This document shows, piece after piece, positions 13,301 to 21,263 of a stretch of 64,000 bases of DNA. The position numbers and the translations under genes were made by a program. Below the pieces are notes generated by a model, which had not been told where the DNA came from, made no database searches, and saw only the letters and a program-made list of their open reading frames with translations. The DNA comes from Chaetoceros tenuissimus (Eukaryota > Bacillariophyta > Thalassiosirophyceae > Chaetocerotales > Chaetocerotaceae). Each line of letters opens with the position of its first letter. Positions within the stretch are counted from its first letter, which is position 1. Location of the stretch: assembly GCA_021927905.1 (NCBI GenBank), contig BLLK01000045.1, positions 2,914,001-2,978,000 on the forward strand, read 5' to 3'.

Positions 13301-16300
13301 AAGTGGTGCATCATCATTAGCTGAAAGTGGAAGTATTACTTTCTCATCAAGTGCTGGTGTCGCTGGATCAACAAACAGCGGAGGGTTGACTTTGTCTTCA
13401 GGAAGCACTTTGAACGGAGCAAGTGGAGCTATTGATGTCAATACTGGAAATGCAGCAGGCGGCCAAGCAGGATCTTTTACTCTCAACGTTGGATCAAGTG
13501 ATAGTAGCAGTGGCAGCATCTCAATGAGCAGTGGAAGCTCGTCTTCAGCAGCGGGCGGATCAGTAGTTATTGACGGAGGTGCAAGTGGATCTGGCGATGG
13601 AGGATCTGTGAGTTTTACTAGTGGTGCTTCGAATGCATCAGGCAATGGTGGATCCATGGCATTGTTGTCAGGATCAAGTGCAGACACGAACGGAGGAGCT
13701 GTATCTTTGACATCAGGATCTGGATCAGTCTTGGGTGGTGCAGTTACCATTAGCTCAGGCAGCGGCTCATCTGGCAATGGTGGTGATATCTCTATGTCAA
13801 GTGGTGCATCATCATTAGCTGAGAGTGGAAGTATTACTTTCTCATCAAGTGCTGGTGTCGCTGGATCAACAAACAGCGGAGGGTTGACTTTGTCTTCAGG
13901 AAGCACTTTGAACGGAGCAAGTGGAGCTATTGATGTCAATACTGGAAATGCAGCAGGCGGCCAAGCAGGATCTTTTACTCTCAACGTTGGATCAAGTGAT
14001 AGTAGCAGTGGCAGCATCTCAATGAGCAGTGGAAGCTCGTCTTCAGCAGCGGGCGGATCAGTAGTTATTGACGGAGGTGCAAGTGGATCTGGCGATGGAG
14101 GATCTGTGAGTTTTACTAGTGGTGCTTCGAATGCATCAGGCAATGGTGGATCCATGGCATTGTTGTCAGGATCAAGTGCAGACACGAACGGAGGAGCTGT
14201 ATCTTTGACATCAGGATCTGGATCAGTCTTGGGTGGTGCAGTTACCATTAGCTCAGGCAGCGGCTCATCTGGCAATGGTGGTGATATCTCTATGTCAAGT
14301 GGTGCATCATCATTAGCTGAGAGTGGAAGTATTACTTTCTCATCAAGTGCTGGTGTCGCTGGATCAACAAACAGCGGAGGGTTGACTTTGTCTTCAGGAA
14401 GCACTTTGAACGGAGCAAGTGGAGCTATTGATGTCAATACTGGAAATGCAGCAGGCGGCCAAGCAGGATCTTTTACTCTCAACGTTGGATCAAGTGATAG
14501 TAGCAGTGGCAGCATCTCAATGAGCAGTGGAAGCTCGTCTTCAGCAGCGGGCGGATCAGTAGTTATTGACGGAGGTGCAAGTGGATCTGGCGATGGAGGA
14601 TCTGTGAGCGTGAGTAGTGGTGCTTCGAATGCATCAGGCAATGGTGGATCCATGGCATTGTTGTCAGGATCAAGTGCAGACACGAACGGAGGAGCTGTAT
14701 CTTTGACATCAGGATCTGGATCAGTCTTGGGTGGTGCGGTTACCATTAGCTCAGGCAGCGGCTCATCTGGCAATGGTGGTGATATCTCTATGTCAAGTGG
14801 TGCATCATCATTAGCTGAAAGTGGAAGTATTACTTTCTCATCAAGTGCTGGTGTGGCTGGATCAACAAACAGCGGAGGGTTGACTTTGTCTTCAGGAAGC
14901 ACTTTGAACGGAGCAAGTGGAGCTATTGATGTCAATACTGGAAATGCAGCAGGCGGCCAAGCAGGATCTTTTACTCTCAACGTTGGATCAAGTGATAGTA
15001 GCAGTGGCAGCATCTCAATGAGCAGTGGAAGCTCGTCTTCAGCAGCGGGCGGATCAGTAGTTATTGACGGAGGTGCAAGTGGATCTGGCGATGGAGGATC
15101 TGTGAGTTTTAGTAGTGGTGCTTCGAATGCATCAGGCAATGGTGGATCCATGGCATTGTTGTCAGGATCAAGTGCAGACACGAACGGAGGAGCTGTATCT
15201 TTGACATCAGGATCTGGATCAGTCTTGGGTGGTGCAGTTACCATTAGCTCAGGCAGCGGCTCATCTGGCAATGGTGGTGATATCTCTATGTCAAGTGGTG
15301 CATCATCATTAGCTGAAAGTGGAAGTATTACTTTCTCATCAAGTGCTGGTGTCGCTGGATCAACAAACAGCGGAGGGTTGACTTTGTCTTCAGGAAGCAC
15401 TTTGAACGGAGCAAGTGGAGCTATTGATGTCAATACTGGAAATGCAGCAGGCGGCCAAGCAGGATCTTTTACTCTCAACGTTGGATCAAGTGATAGTAGC
15501 AGTGGCAGCATCTCAATGAGCAGTGGAAGCTCGTCTTCAGCAGCGGGCGGATCAGTAGTTATTGACGGAGGTGCAAGTGGATCTGGCGATGGAGGATCTG
15601 TGAGTTTTACTAGTGGTGCTTCGAATGCATCAGGCAATGGTGGATCCATGGCATTGTTGTCAGGATCAAGTGCAGACACGAACGGAGGAGCTGTATCTTT
15701 GACATCAGGATCTGGATCAGTCTTGGGTGGTGCAGTTACCATTAGCTCAGGCAGCGGCTCATCTGGCAATGGTGGTGATATCTCTATGTCAAGTGGTGCA
15801 TCATCATTAGCTGAAAGTGGAAGTATTACTTTCTCATCAAGTGCTGGTGTCGCTGGATCAACAAACAGCGGAGGGTTGACTTTGTCTTCAGGAAGCACTT
15901 TGAACGGAGCAAGTGGAGCTATTGATGTCAATACTGGAAATGCAGCAGGCGGCCAAGCAGGATCTTTTACTCTCAACGTTGGATCAAGTGATAGTAGCAG
16001 TGGCAGCATCTCAATGAGCAGTGGAAGCTCGTCTTCAGCAGCGGGCGGATCAGTAGTTATTGACGGAGGTGCAAGTGGATCTGGCGATGGAGGATCTGTG
16101 AGTTTTAGTAGTGGTGCTTCGAATGCATCAGGCAATGGTGGATCCATGGCATTGTTGTCAGGATCAAGTGCAGACACGAACGGAGGAGCTGTATCTTTGA
16201 CATCAGGATCTGGATCAGTCTTGGGTGGTGCAGTTACCATTAGCTCAGGCAGCGGCTCATCTGGCAATGGTGGTGATATCTCTATGTCAAGTGGTGCATC

Positions 16301-18640
16301 ATCATTAGCTGAAAGTGGAAGTATTACTTTCTCATCAAGTGCTGGTGTCGCTGGATCAACAAACAGCGGAGGGTTGACTTTGTCTTCAGGAAGCACTTTG
16401 AACGGAGCAAGTGGAGCTATTGATGTCAATACTGGAAATGCAGCAGGCGGCCAAGCAGGATCTTTTACTCTCAACGTTGGATCAAGTGATAGTAGCAGTG
16501 GCAGCATCTCAATGAGCAGTGGAAGCTCGTCTTCAGCAGCGGGCGGATCAGTAGTTATTGACGGAGGTGCAAGTGGATCTGGCGATGGAGGATCTGTGAG
16601 TTTTAGTAGTGGTGCTTCGAATGCATCAGGCAATGGTGGATCCATGGCATTGTTGTCAGGATCAAGTGCAGACACGAACGGAGGAGCTGTATCTTTGACA
16701 TCAGGATCTGGATCAGTCTTGGGTGGTGCAGTTACCATTAGCTCAGGCAGCGGCTCATCTGGCAATGGTGGTGATATCTCTATGTCAAGTGGTGCATCAT
16801 CATTAGCTGAAAGTGGAAGTATTACTTTCTCATCAAGTGCTGGTGTCGCTGGATCAACAAACAGCGGAGGGTTGACTTTGTCTTCAGGAAGCACTTTGAA
16901 CGGAGCAAGTGGAGCTATTGATGTCAATACTGGAAATGCAGCAGGCGGCCAAGCAGGATCTTTTACTCTCAACGTTGGATCAAGTGATAGTAGCAGTGGC
17001 AGCATCTCAATGAGCAGTGGAAGCTCGTCTTCAGCAGCGGGCGGATCAGTAGTTATTGACGGAGGTGCAAGTGGATCTGGCGATGGAGGATCTGTGAGCG
17101 TGAGTAGTGGTGCTTCGAATGCATCAGGCAATGGTGGATCCATGGCATTGTTGTCAGGATCAAGTGCAGACACGAACGGAGGAGCTGTATCTTTGACATC
17201 AGGATCTGGATCAGTCTTGGGTGGTGCAGTTACCATTAGCTCAGGCAGCGGCTCATCTGGCAATGGTGGTGATATCTCTATGTCAAGTGGTGCATCATCA
17301 TTAGCTGAAAGTGGAAGTATTACTTTCTCATCAAGTGCTGGTGTGGCTGGATCAACAAACAGCGGAGGGTTGACTTTGTCTTCAGGAAGCACTTTGAACG
17401 GAGCAAGTGGAGCTATTGATGTCAATACTGGAAATGCAGCAGGCGGCCAAGCAGGATCTTTTACTCTCAACGTTGGATCAAGTGATAGTAGCAGTGGCAG
17501 CATCTCAATGAGCAGTGGAAGCTCGTCTTCAGCAGCGGGCGGATCAGTAGTTATTGACGGAGGTGCAAGTGGATCTGGCGATGGAGGATCTGTGAGCGTG
17601 AGTAGTGGTGCTTCGAATGCATCAGGCAATGGTGGATCCATGGCATTGTTGTCAGGATCAAGTGCAGACACGAACGGAGGAGCTGTATCTTTGACATCAG
17701 GATCTGGATCAGTCTTGGGTGGTGCAGTTACCATTAGCTCAGGCAGCGGCTCATCTGGCAATGGTGGTGATATCTCTATGTCAAGTGGTGCATCATCATT
17801 AGCTGAAAGTGGAAGTATTACTTTCTCATCAAGTGCTGGTGTCGCTGGATCAACAAACAGCGGAGGGTTGACTTTGTCTTCAGGAAGCACTTTGAACGGA
17901 GCAAGTGGAGCTATTAATGTCAATACTGGAAATGCAGCAGGCGGCCAAGCAGGATCTTTTACTCTCAACGTTGGATCAAGTGATAGTAGCAGTGGCAGCA
18001 TCTCAATGAGCAGTGGAAGCTCGTCTTCAGCAGCGGGCGGATCAGTAGTTATTGATGGAGGTGCAAGTGGATCTGGCGATGGAGGATCTGTGAGTTTTAC
18101 TAGTGGTGCTTCGAATGCATCAGGCAATGGTGGATCCATGGCATTGTTGTCAGGATCAAGTGCAGACACGAACGGAGGAGCTGTATCTTTGACATCAGGA
18201 TCTGGATCAGTTGAAGGTGGTGCAGTTACCATTAGCTCAGGCAGCGGCTCATCTGGCAATGGTGGTGATATCTCTATGTCAAGTGGTGCATCATCATTAG
18301 CTGAAAGTGGAAGTATTACTTTCTCATCAAGTGCTGGTGTGGCTGGATCAACAAACAGCGGAGGGTTGACTTTGTCTTCGGAAGCACTTTGAACTGTATC
18401 AGGATCTGGATCAGTCTTGGGTGGTGCGGTTACCATTAAGCTCAGGCAGCGGCTCATCTGGCAATGGTGGTGATATCTCTATGTCAAGTGGTGCATCATC
18501 ATTAGCTGAAAGTGGAAGTATTACTTTCTCATCAAGTGCTGGTGTCGCTGGATCAACAAACAGCAGAGGGTTGACTTTATTCAGGAAGCACTTTGAACGG
18601 AGCAGTAGATATTGATGTCAATACTGAAGTACAGCAGGCA
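9121..18640 (+). repeat. tandem array B: 498-bp (166-aa) unit, about 19 copies
   Basis: The landmark agtggtgcttcgaatgcatc recurs at 9121, 9619, 10117, 10623, 11126, 11628 and then at exact 498-bp steps to 18102. The units at 10117, 10623 and 11126 are 506, 503 and 502 bp because they contain small indels. Clean units differ mainly at a few marked sites: VLGG or VEGG, IDVN or INVN, and SVSFT, SVSFS or SVSVS at the unit end. Each unit holds about ten GGxxxLxSG rungs. The last unit decays into noise from 18378 and ends at a junction with unrelated sulfatase sequence at about 18640. Confidence 0.97.
11418..18392 (+). CDS. continuation of giant repeat protein (about 14 array B units, uninterrupted)
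   Basis: An open frame of more than 2,300 codons is made almost wholly of the 166-aa unit beginning SGASNASGNGGSMALLSGSS. It is rich in Gly, Ser and Ala, without Cys and with few charged residues, as expected for a beta-solenoid or fibrous secreted protein. It starts inside a noisy patch and ends in another, so it has neither a true start nor a true stop. It is most simply more of the gene that starts at 570, giving a protein of at least about 5,700 residues if the order is correct. The opposite strand is also open over most of this stretch, which is a by-product of the repeat composition. Confidence 0.6.
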   Translation: MSRASGAIDVNTGNAAGGQAGSFTLNVGSSDSSSGSISMSSGSSSSAAGGSVVIDGGASGSGDGGSVSVSSGASNASGNGGSMALLSGSSADTNGGAVSLTSGSGSVEGGAVTISSGSGSSGNGGDISMSSGASSLAESGSITFSSSAGVAGSTNSGGLTLSSGSTLNGASGAIDVNTGNAAGGQAGSFTLNVGSSDSSSGSISMSSGSSSSAAGGSVVIDGGASGSGDGGSVSVSSGASNASGNGGSMALLSGSSADTNGGAVSLTSGSGSVLGGAVTISSGSGSSGNGGDISMSSGASSLAESGSITFSSSAGVAGSTNSGGLTLSSGSTLNGASGAIDVNTGNAAGGQAGSFTLNVGSSDSSSGSISMSSGSSSSAAGGSVVIDGGASGSGDGGSVSFTSGASNASGNGGSMALLSGSSADTNGGAVSLTSGSGSVLGGAVTISSGSGSSGNGGDISMSSGASSLAESGSITFSSSAGVAGSTNSGGLTLSSGSTLNGASGAIDVNTGNAAGGQAGSFTLNVGSSDSSSGSISMSSGSSSSAAGGSVVIDGGASGSGDGGSVSFTSGASNASGNGGSMALLSGSSADTNGGAVSLTSGSGSVLGGAVSISSGSGSSGNGGDISMSSGASSLAESGSITFSSSAGVAGSTNSGGLTLSSGSTLNGASGAIDVNTGNAAGGQAGSFTLNVGSSDSSSGSISMSSGSSSSAAGGSVVIDGGASGSGDGGSVSFTSGASNASGNGGSMALLSGSSADTNGGAVSLTSGSGSVLGGAVTISSGSGSSGNGGDISMSSGASSLAESGSITFSSSAGVAGSTNSGGLTLSSGSTLNGASGAIDVNTGNAAGGQAGSFTLNVGSSDSSSGSISMSSGSSSSAAGGSVVIDGGASGSGDGGSVSFTSGASNASGNGGSMALLSGSSADTNGGAVSLTSGSGSVLGGAVTISSGSGSSGNGGDISMSSGASSLAESGSITFSSSAGVAGSTNSGGLTLSSGSTLNGASGAIDVNTGNAAGGQAGSFTLNVGSSDSSSGSISMSSGSSSSAAGGSVVIDGGASGSGDGGSVSVSSGASNASGNGGSMALLSGSSADTNGGAVSLTSGSGSVLGGAVTISSGSGSSGNGGDISMSSGASSLAESGSITFSSSAGVAGSTNSGGLTLSSGSTLNGASGAIDVNTGNAAGGQAGSFTLNVGSSDSSSGSISMSSGSSSSAAGGSVVIDGGASGSGDGGSVSFSSGASNASGNGGSMALLSGSSADTNGGAVSLTSGSGSVLGGAVTISSGSGSSGNGGDISMSSGASSLAESGSITFSSSAGVAGSTNSGGLTLSSGSTLNGASGAIDVNTGNAAGGQAGSFTLNVGSSDSSSGSISMSSGSSSSAAGGSVVIDGGASGSGDGGSVSFTSGASNASGNGGSMALLSGSSADTNGGAVSLTSGSGSVLGGAVTISSGSGSSGNGGDISMSSGASSLAESGSITFSSSAGVAGSTNSGGLTLSSGSTLNGASGAIDVNTGNAAGGQAGSFTLNVGSSDSSSGSISMSSGSSSSAAGGSVVIDGGASGSGDGGSVSFSSGASNASGNGGSMALLSGSSADTNGGAVSLTSGSGSVLGGAVTISSGSGSSGNGGDISMSSGASSLAESGSITFSSSAGVAGSTNSGGLTLSSGSTLNGASGAIDVNTGNAAGGQAGSFTLNVGSSDSSSGSISMSSGSSSSAAGGSVVIDGGASGSGDGGSVSFSSGASNASGNGGSMALLSGSSADTNGGAVSLTSGSGSVLGGAVTISSGSGSSGNGGDISMSSGASSLAESGSITFSSSAGVAGSTNSGGLTLSSGSTLNGASGAIDVNTGNAAGGQAGSFTLNVGSSDSSSGSISMSSGSSSSAAGGSVVIDGGASGSGDGGSVSVSSGASNASGNGGSMALLSGSSADTNGGAVSLTSGSGSVLGGAVTISSGSGSSGNGGDISMSSGASSLAESGSITFSSSAGVAGSTNSGGLTLSSGSTLNGASGAIDVNTGNAAGGQAGSFTLNVGSSDSSSGSISMSSGSSSSAAGGSVVIDGGASGSGDGGSVSVSSGASNASGNGGSMALLSGSSADTNGGAVSLTSGSGSVLGGAVTISSGSGSSGNGGDISMSSGASSLAESGSITFSSSAGVAGSTNSGGLTLSSGSTLNGASGAINVNTGNAAGGQAGSFTLNVGSSDSSSGSISMSSGSSSSAAGGSVVIDGGASGSGDGGSVSFTSGASNASGNGGSMALLSGSSADTNGGAVSLTSGSGSVEGGAVTISSGSGSSGNGGDISMSSGASSLAESGSITFSSSAGVAGSTNSGGLTLSSEAL

Positions 18641-18644
18641 TTAA

Positions 18645-19316
18645 GCGTATAGAGGTCATAAAGGAGAAATCTTTGAGGGTGGTCATAGAATTCCTCTCAT
18701 ATTCCGTGGTGAGAATATTCCCAAAGGGGAAAGGCGAGATGATCTTGTTGGATTAAATGACATTTATGCGACGATTGCAGATATTGTAGGAGCAAAGGTT
18801 CCGAAGCTATCTGCACAAGATTCAATTAGTTTCAAAGATTATCTTTATAATCGAGATATGAATGAAGGACTTCGTGAGAGTTTAGGAGTGTTTGATTACA
18901 AGAATGGTATGATACAAGCAGATTCTTTGATCAAAGGAAACATGAAGTTAATTAGATATTATCCCATATACTCTGGTGCCCCATCTCACCTTGAATTGTA
19001 TGATTTGGAGGCAGACATAGCTGAGAGTATAGATATCAGTGGAAATCCCAAACATGCAGGATTGATTGCAGAGATGACGGAGGAATTGATATCCATTGGC
19101 CCTTGTCCAAAGGATCAAGAAGAATTTTCAATCTATATGGATGCTCATGATTTGGGATTCAATACAACATGTCGTTTCTTTTCAAAGAAGCCACACAGAT
19201 GCAGTAAATTTCTCGAAGGTGAACTATTCTGCAATTCAATTTGTGGCAGACATGACAAGGTATGCTTTCCAGAAAAATACGTCAATAAGGGGGGATCGTG
19301 GCGTCGGAGAAGATAG
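18645..19316 (+). pseudogene. C-terminal fragment of a type I sulfatase (N-terminal catalytic part absent)
   Basis: The frame reads RGHKGEIFEGGHRIPLIF near its start, matching the conserved segment of formylglycine-dependent sulfatases (KGxxxEGGxRvP). It continues with DLVGLNDIYATIADIVGA and a family-typical C-terminal part (LELYDLEADIAES), then a Cys-rich tail and a stop at 19314. The N-terminal half with the CxPSR formylglycine site and most metal ligands is absent, and the frame is closed by a stop just upstream (18642). tatag at 18648-18652 could be a splice acceptor, but no sulfatase exon lies upstream in this window. Either a chimeric junction in the assembly or a real truncation explains it. 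About 223 residues remain. Confidence 0.7.
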
Positions 19317-19344
19317 GTAGAATTTATAGTATATAGAAATCTAT

Positions 19345-19570
19345 TACATGATACAATTCAAATTACTCTAGTTTATCAAATACTTTCCCGAATATCATAG
19401 TCAAGTCTAGTCAAAATAGCAATGTCCCCATTTCCATCACAGGCAAACAAACATTTCTCACTTGCTGCAATGAAAGTAAAAGCCAGTGGGCGTTTGCCTT
19501 CCTTCTTATAAGGGAAAATGTTGAATACGCTTTTGTCTGCCTTTATCACATATAAGATTGAGAGGGATCT
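19345..19570 (-). pseudogene. truncated paralogue of the secreted protein gene at 25809-26468
   Basis: Reading on the minus strand, this stretch encodes FTFIAASEKCLFACDGNGD, then IAILTRLDYDIRESI and a stop. It closely matches the C-terminus of the 219-aa protein at 25809-26468 (FTFIAASEKSLIARGGTGG, then IAIWTRLDDDI). Some 3' flanking sequence is also shared. The copy lacks the signal peptide and the first two thirds. It lies between the sulfatase fragment and the MYND gene, about 6.4 kb from the intact gene and on the same strand. The remaining frame is still open, so the truncation may be fairly recent. Confidence 0.75.
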
Positions 19571-19622
19571 TTGCGCTGAGGTCCTCTAAACGCATGGATG
19601 GCATATCACCAAACTTTTCTTA

Positions 19623-20819
19623 TTAAGGCTTTGTAGCTGTCATTTCACAGTACGTTTTATGTTCTTTCCAATCTTTCGCCTGACATTGACGGCTGCAATA
19701 ACTCACTGATTTACAACGTGAACATTTCATTAACTTGCTACCATCCTCTTGTTCCTTTTTACCGCATTTGAGACAAAGGTGTTTCTTATCTCCAAGTGGG
19801 ACATCCATAGCTTTCAAAATACTCTCTCCATTCTCTGTCTTATTTGCTGCCAATTTATCCAAATCTTCACGCATTTTGGTTGCACTAGGATCCTTTTTTA
19901 ACTTTTGAAATTCAGCTTTCAATAAAGAAATTGCCTCATCTGTATTTTGTTTCTTTCCGTAAATCTCACGATGACGAAGCGATGCTTGAATAGATTTCTT
20001 GTAGTATTCTTTTGCTTCTGCCAAAGTACCCAGGGTTGGGTCTCGAAGTGTTGTAACCGCAAGCCGAGCATAAATAATTTCCAATGATCTATCATCGGGG
20101 TGGCTTTCTTTCATGACACGAAGATATTCTCTGTGTATAACTGCATCACTCTTCAAATTATAACTAGACCACAAACTTGCTCTTCCTTCTCTTGCTTTCG
20201 TATAACATGGATCGCACTTTAAAGAAGAAGACAAATCTTTGACGGCTTTTTTAATATTCCCCATGGTCATTTGAAGTGATGATCTAAGATAATACAACCT
20301 AGCTCTTGTCAAATAACCACCCAAAATACCACTGTCTGGATGTTCAATCCATGGTTTCTTTTCTAGCCAACCAATCAAATTTTCAATACTTTGCATTGTC
20401 TCAGCAATAGTTTCTTGTCCACCTTCCTTATGCCCGAATAAGAACCCTCCCATCAAATTAAAGACATCGCTTCCATTACTATAATCTTGTTCAGCCACTT
20501 CGGACAACTTATATAAGAGCATAGCATCAAGCATCAAAAATTCCATCTCCTTAGACGCACTGGGTGGCAGAATAGGTGCGAACTTGATACTCCTTTCATC
20601 TAAAAGAAAAGCTGTTGCAATTTGTTCACAAGCTGTCTTGAGATTGCCATTCCTTGCATTTCTTAAACCAGTCAGAAATATCTCAGATGCTTTATCAAAT
20701 TTTAATGCTTCAGGATCACTCGTTTTGGGAGCGAGAGGTACATGTCTAAACTTATCAACATCGACGTCTACTTCATTATGACGACTCTCACTATACGAAG
20801 CCCATTGAGTCCGGCTCAT
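19623..20819 (-). CDS. TPR-like protein with C-terminal MYND zinc finger
   Basis: Single exon, 398 aa, ATG at 20819. Residues from about 350 to 392 form a MYND finger: CLKCGKKE, then MKCSRCKSVSYCSRQCQAKDW and HKTYC, with the expected C-C-C-C-C-C-H-C order. The middle (about 50-330) is alpha-helical and looks like degenerate TPR repeats (for example ITARLYYLRSSLQ-type and LAEAKEYYKKSIQ segments). MYND fingers bind proline-rich partners, and in this lineage many such proteins are of unknown function. No SET domain is visible, so it is not an obvious lysine methyltransferase. Exact role unknown. Confidence 0.8.
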   Translation of the reverse strand: MSRTQWASYSESRHNEVDVDVDKFRHVPLAPKTSDPEALKFDKASEIFLTGLRNARNGNLKTACEQIATAFLLDERSIKFAPILPPSASKEMEFLMLDAMLLYKLSEVAEQDYSNGSDVFNLMGGFLFGHKEGGQETIAETMQSIENLIGWLEKKPWIEHPDSGILGGYLTRARLYYLRSSLQMTMGNIKKAVKDLSSSLKCDPCYTKAREGRASLWSSYNLKSDAVIHREYLRVMKESHPDDRSLEIIYARLAVTTLRDPTLGTLAEAKEYYKKSIQASLRHREIYGKKQNTDEAISLLKAEFQKLKKDPSATKMREDLDKLAANKTENGESILKAMDVPLGDKKHLCLKCGKKEQEDGSKLMKCSRCKSVSYCSRQCQAKDWKEHKTYCEMTATKP

Positions 20820-21263
20820 AATTGTGATATAAATTGACTATTTCGGTTGTTATGCTACTTCAAAGTGAAAAAAGTAACTGAAGCAACAACACATGGACAT
20901 GCATTTTCTTTACAAAAAGCGATGTAGAGGCAACGGTCAAATTACAAATTACGTTCGTATGTGAGTATAGTACGCCTTAAAGAAAGTCGTACTACGCTCT
21001 ATAAACATGTCTATATTGAAATGCTACTTTTCATCTCGCCCCAAGAGACATCGATCTTGTCATTAAGTAAAAATTGAATTAGTTACATACTCGTATATGC
21101 TTGCTGCTGTATAAAAGTTGTAAAAGTTTGTGGAAAAAGGATTAAAATCATATTCATAAACAAATGTTACTACGTTTTTACATTTTGCATAATTTGTGTT
21201 TCTAACAAAGGTCGCTATCTTGGATTATCATTGCCCTATATGTAGACCTGATATTTGCAGAAA
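20820..21263. other. intergenic: 5' flank of the MYND gene and 3' flank of the helicase gene
   Basis: AT-rich, no ORF, RNA gene or repeat seen. Both neighbours are on the minus strand. Confidence 0.4.

Noticed and set aside
11375-18457. Open reading frame of about 2,360 codons on the minus strand, Pro/Asp-rich
   Set aside because: It is the antisense of array B in an accidental stop-free frame. The plus frame continues the Gly/Ser repeats of the spliced gene with signal peptide and S74 domain, whereas the minus frame has no sensible start and ends where the repeats end.
6001-18640. Satellite DNA or CRISPR-like array
   Set aside because: Units are multiples of three, are translated in one frame, have no spacers and fit the solenoid rung pattern of the spliced upstream gene.
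18858-19316. Complete small gene starting at the ATG at 18858
   Set aside because: The sulfatase similarity begins upstream at about 18651 in the same frame, so 18858 is an internal methionine.
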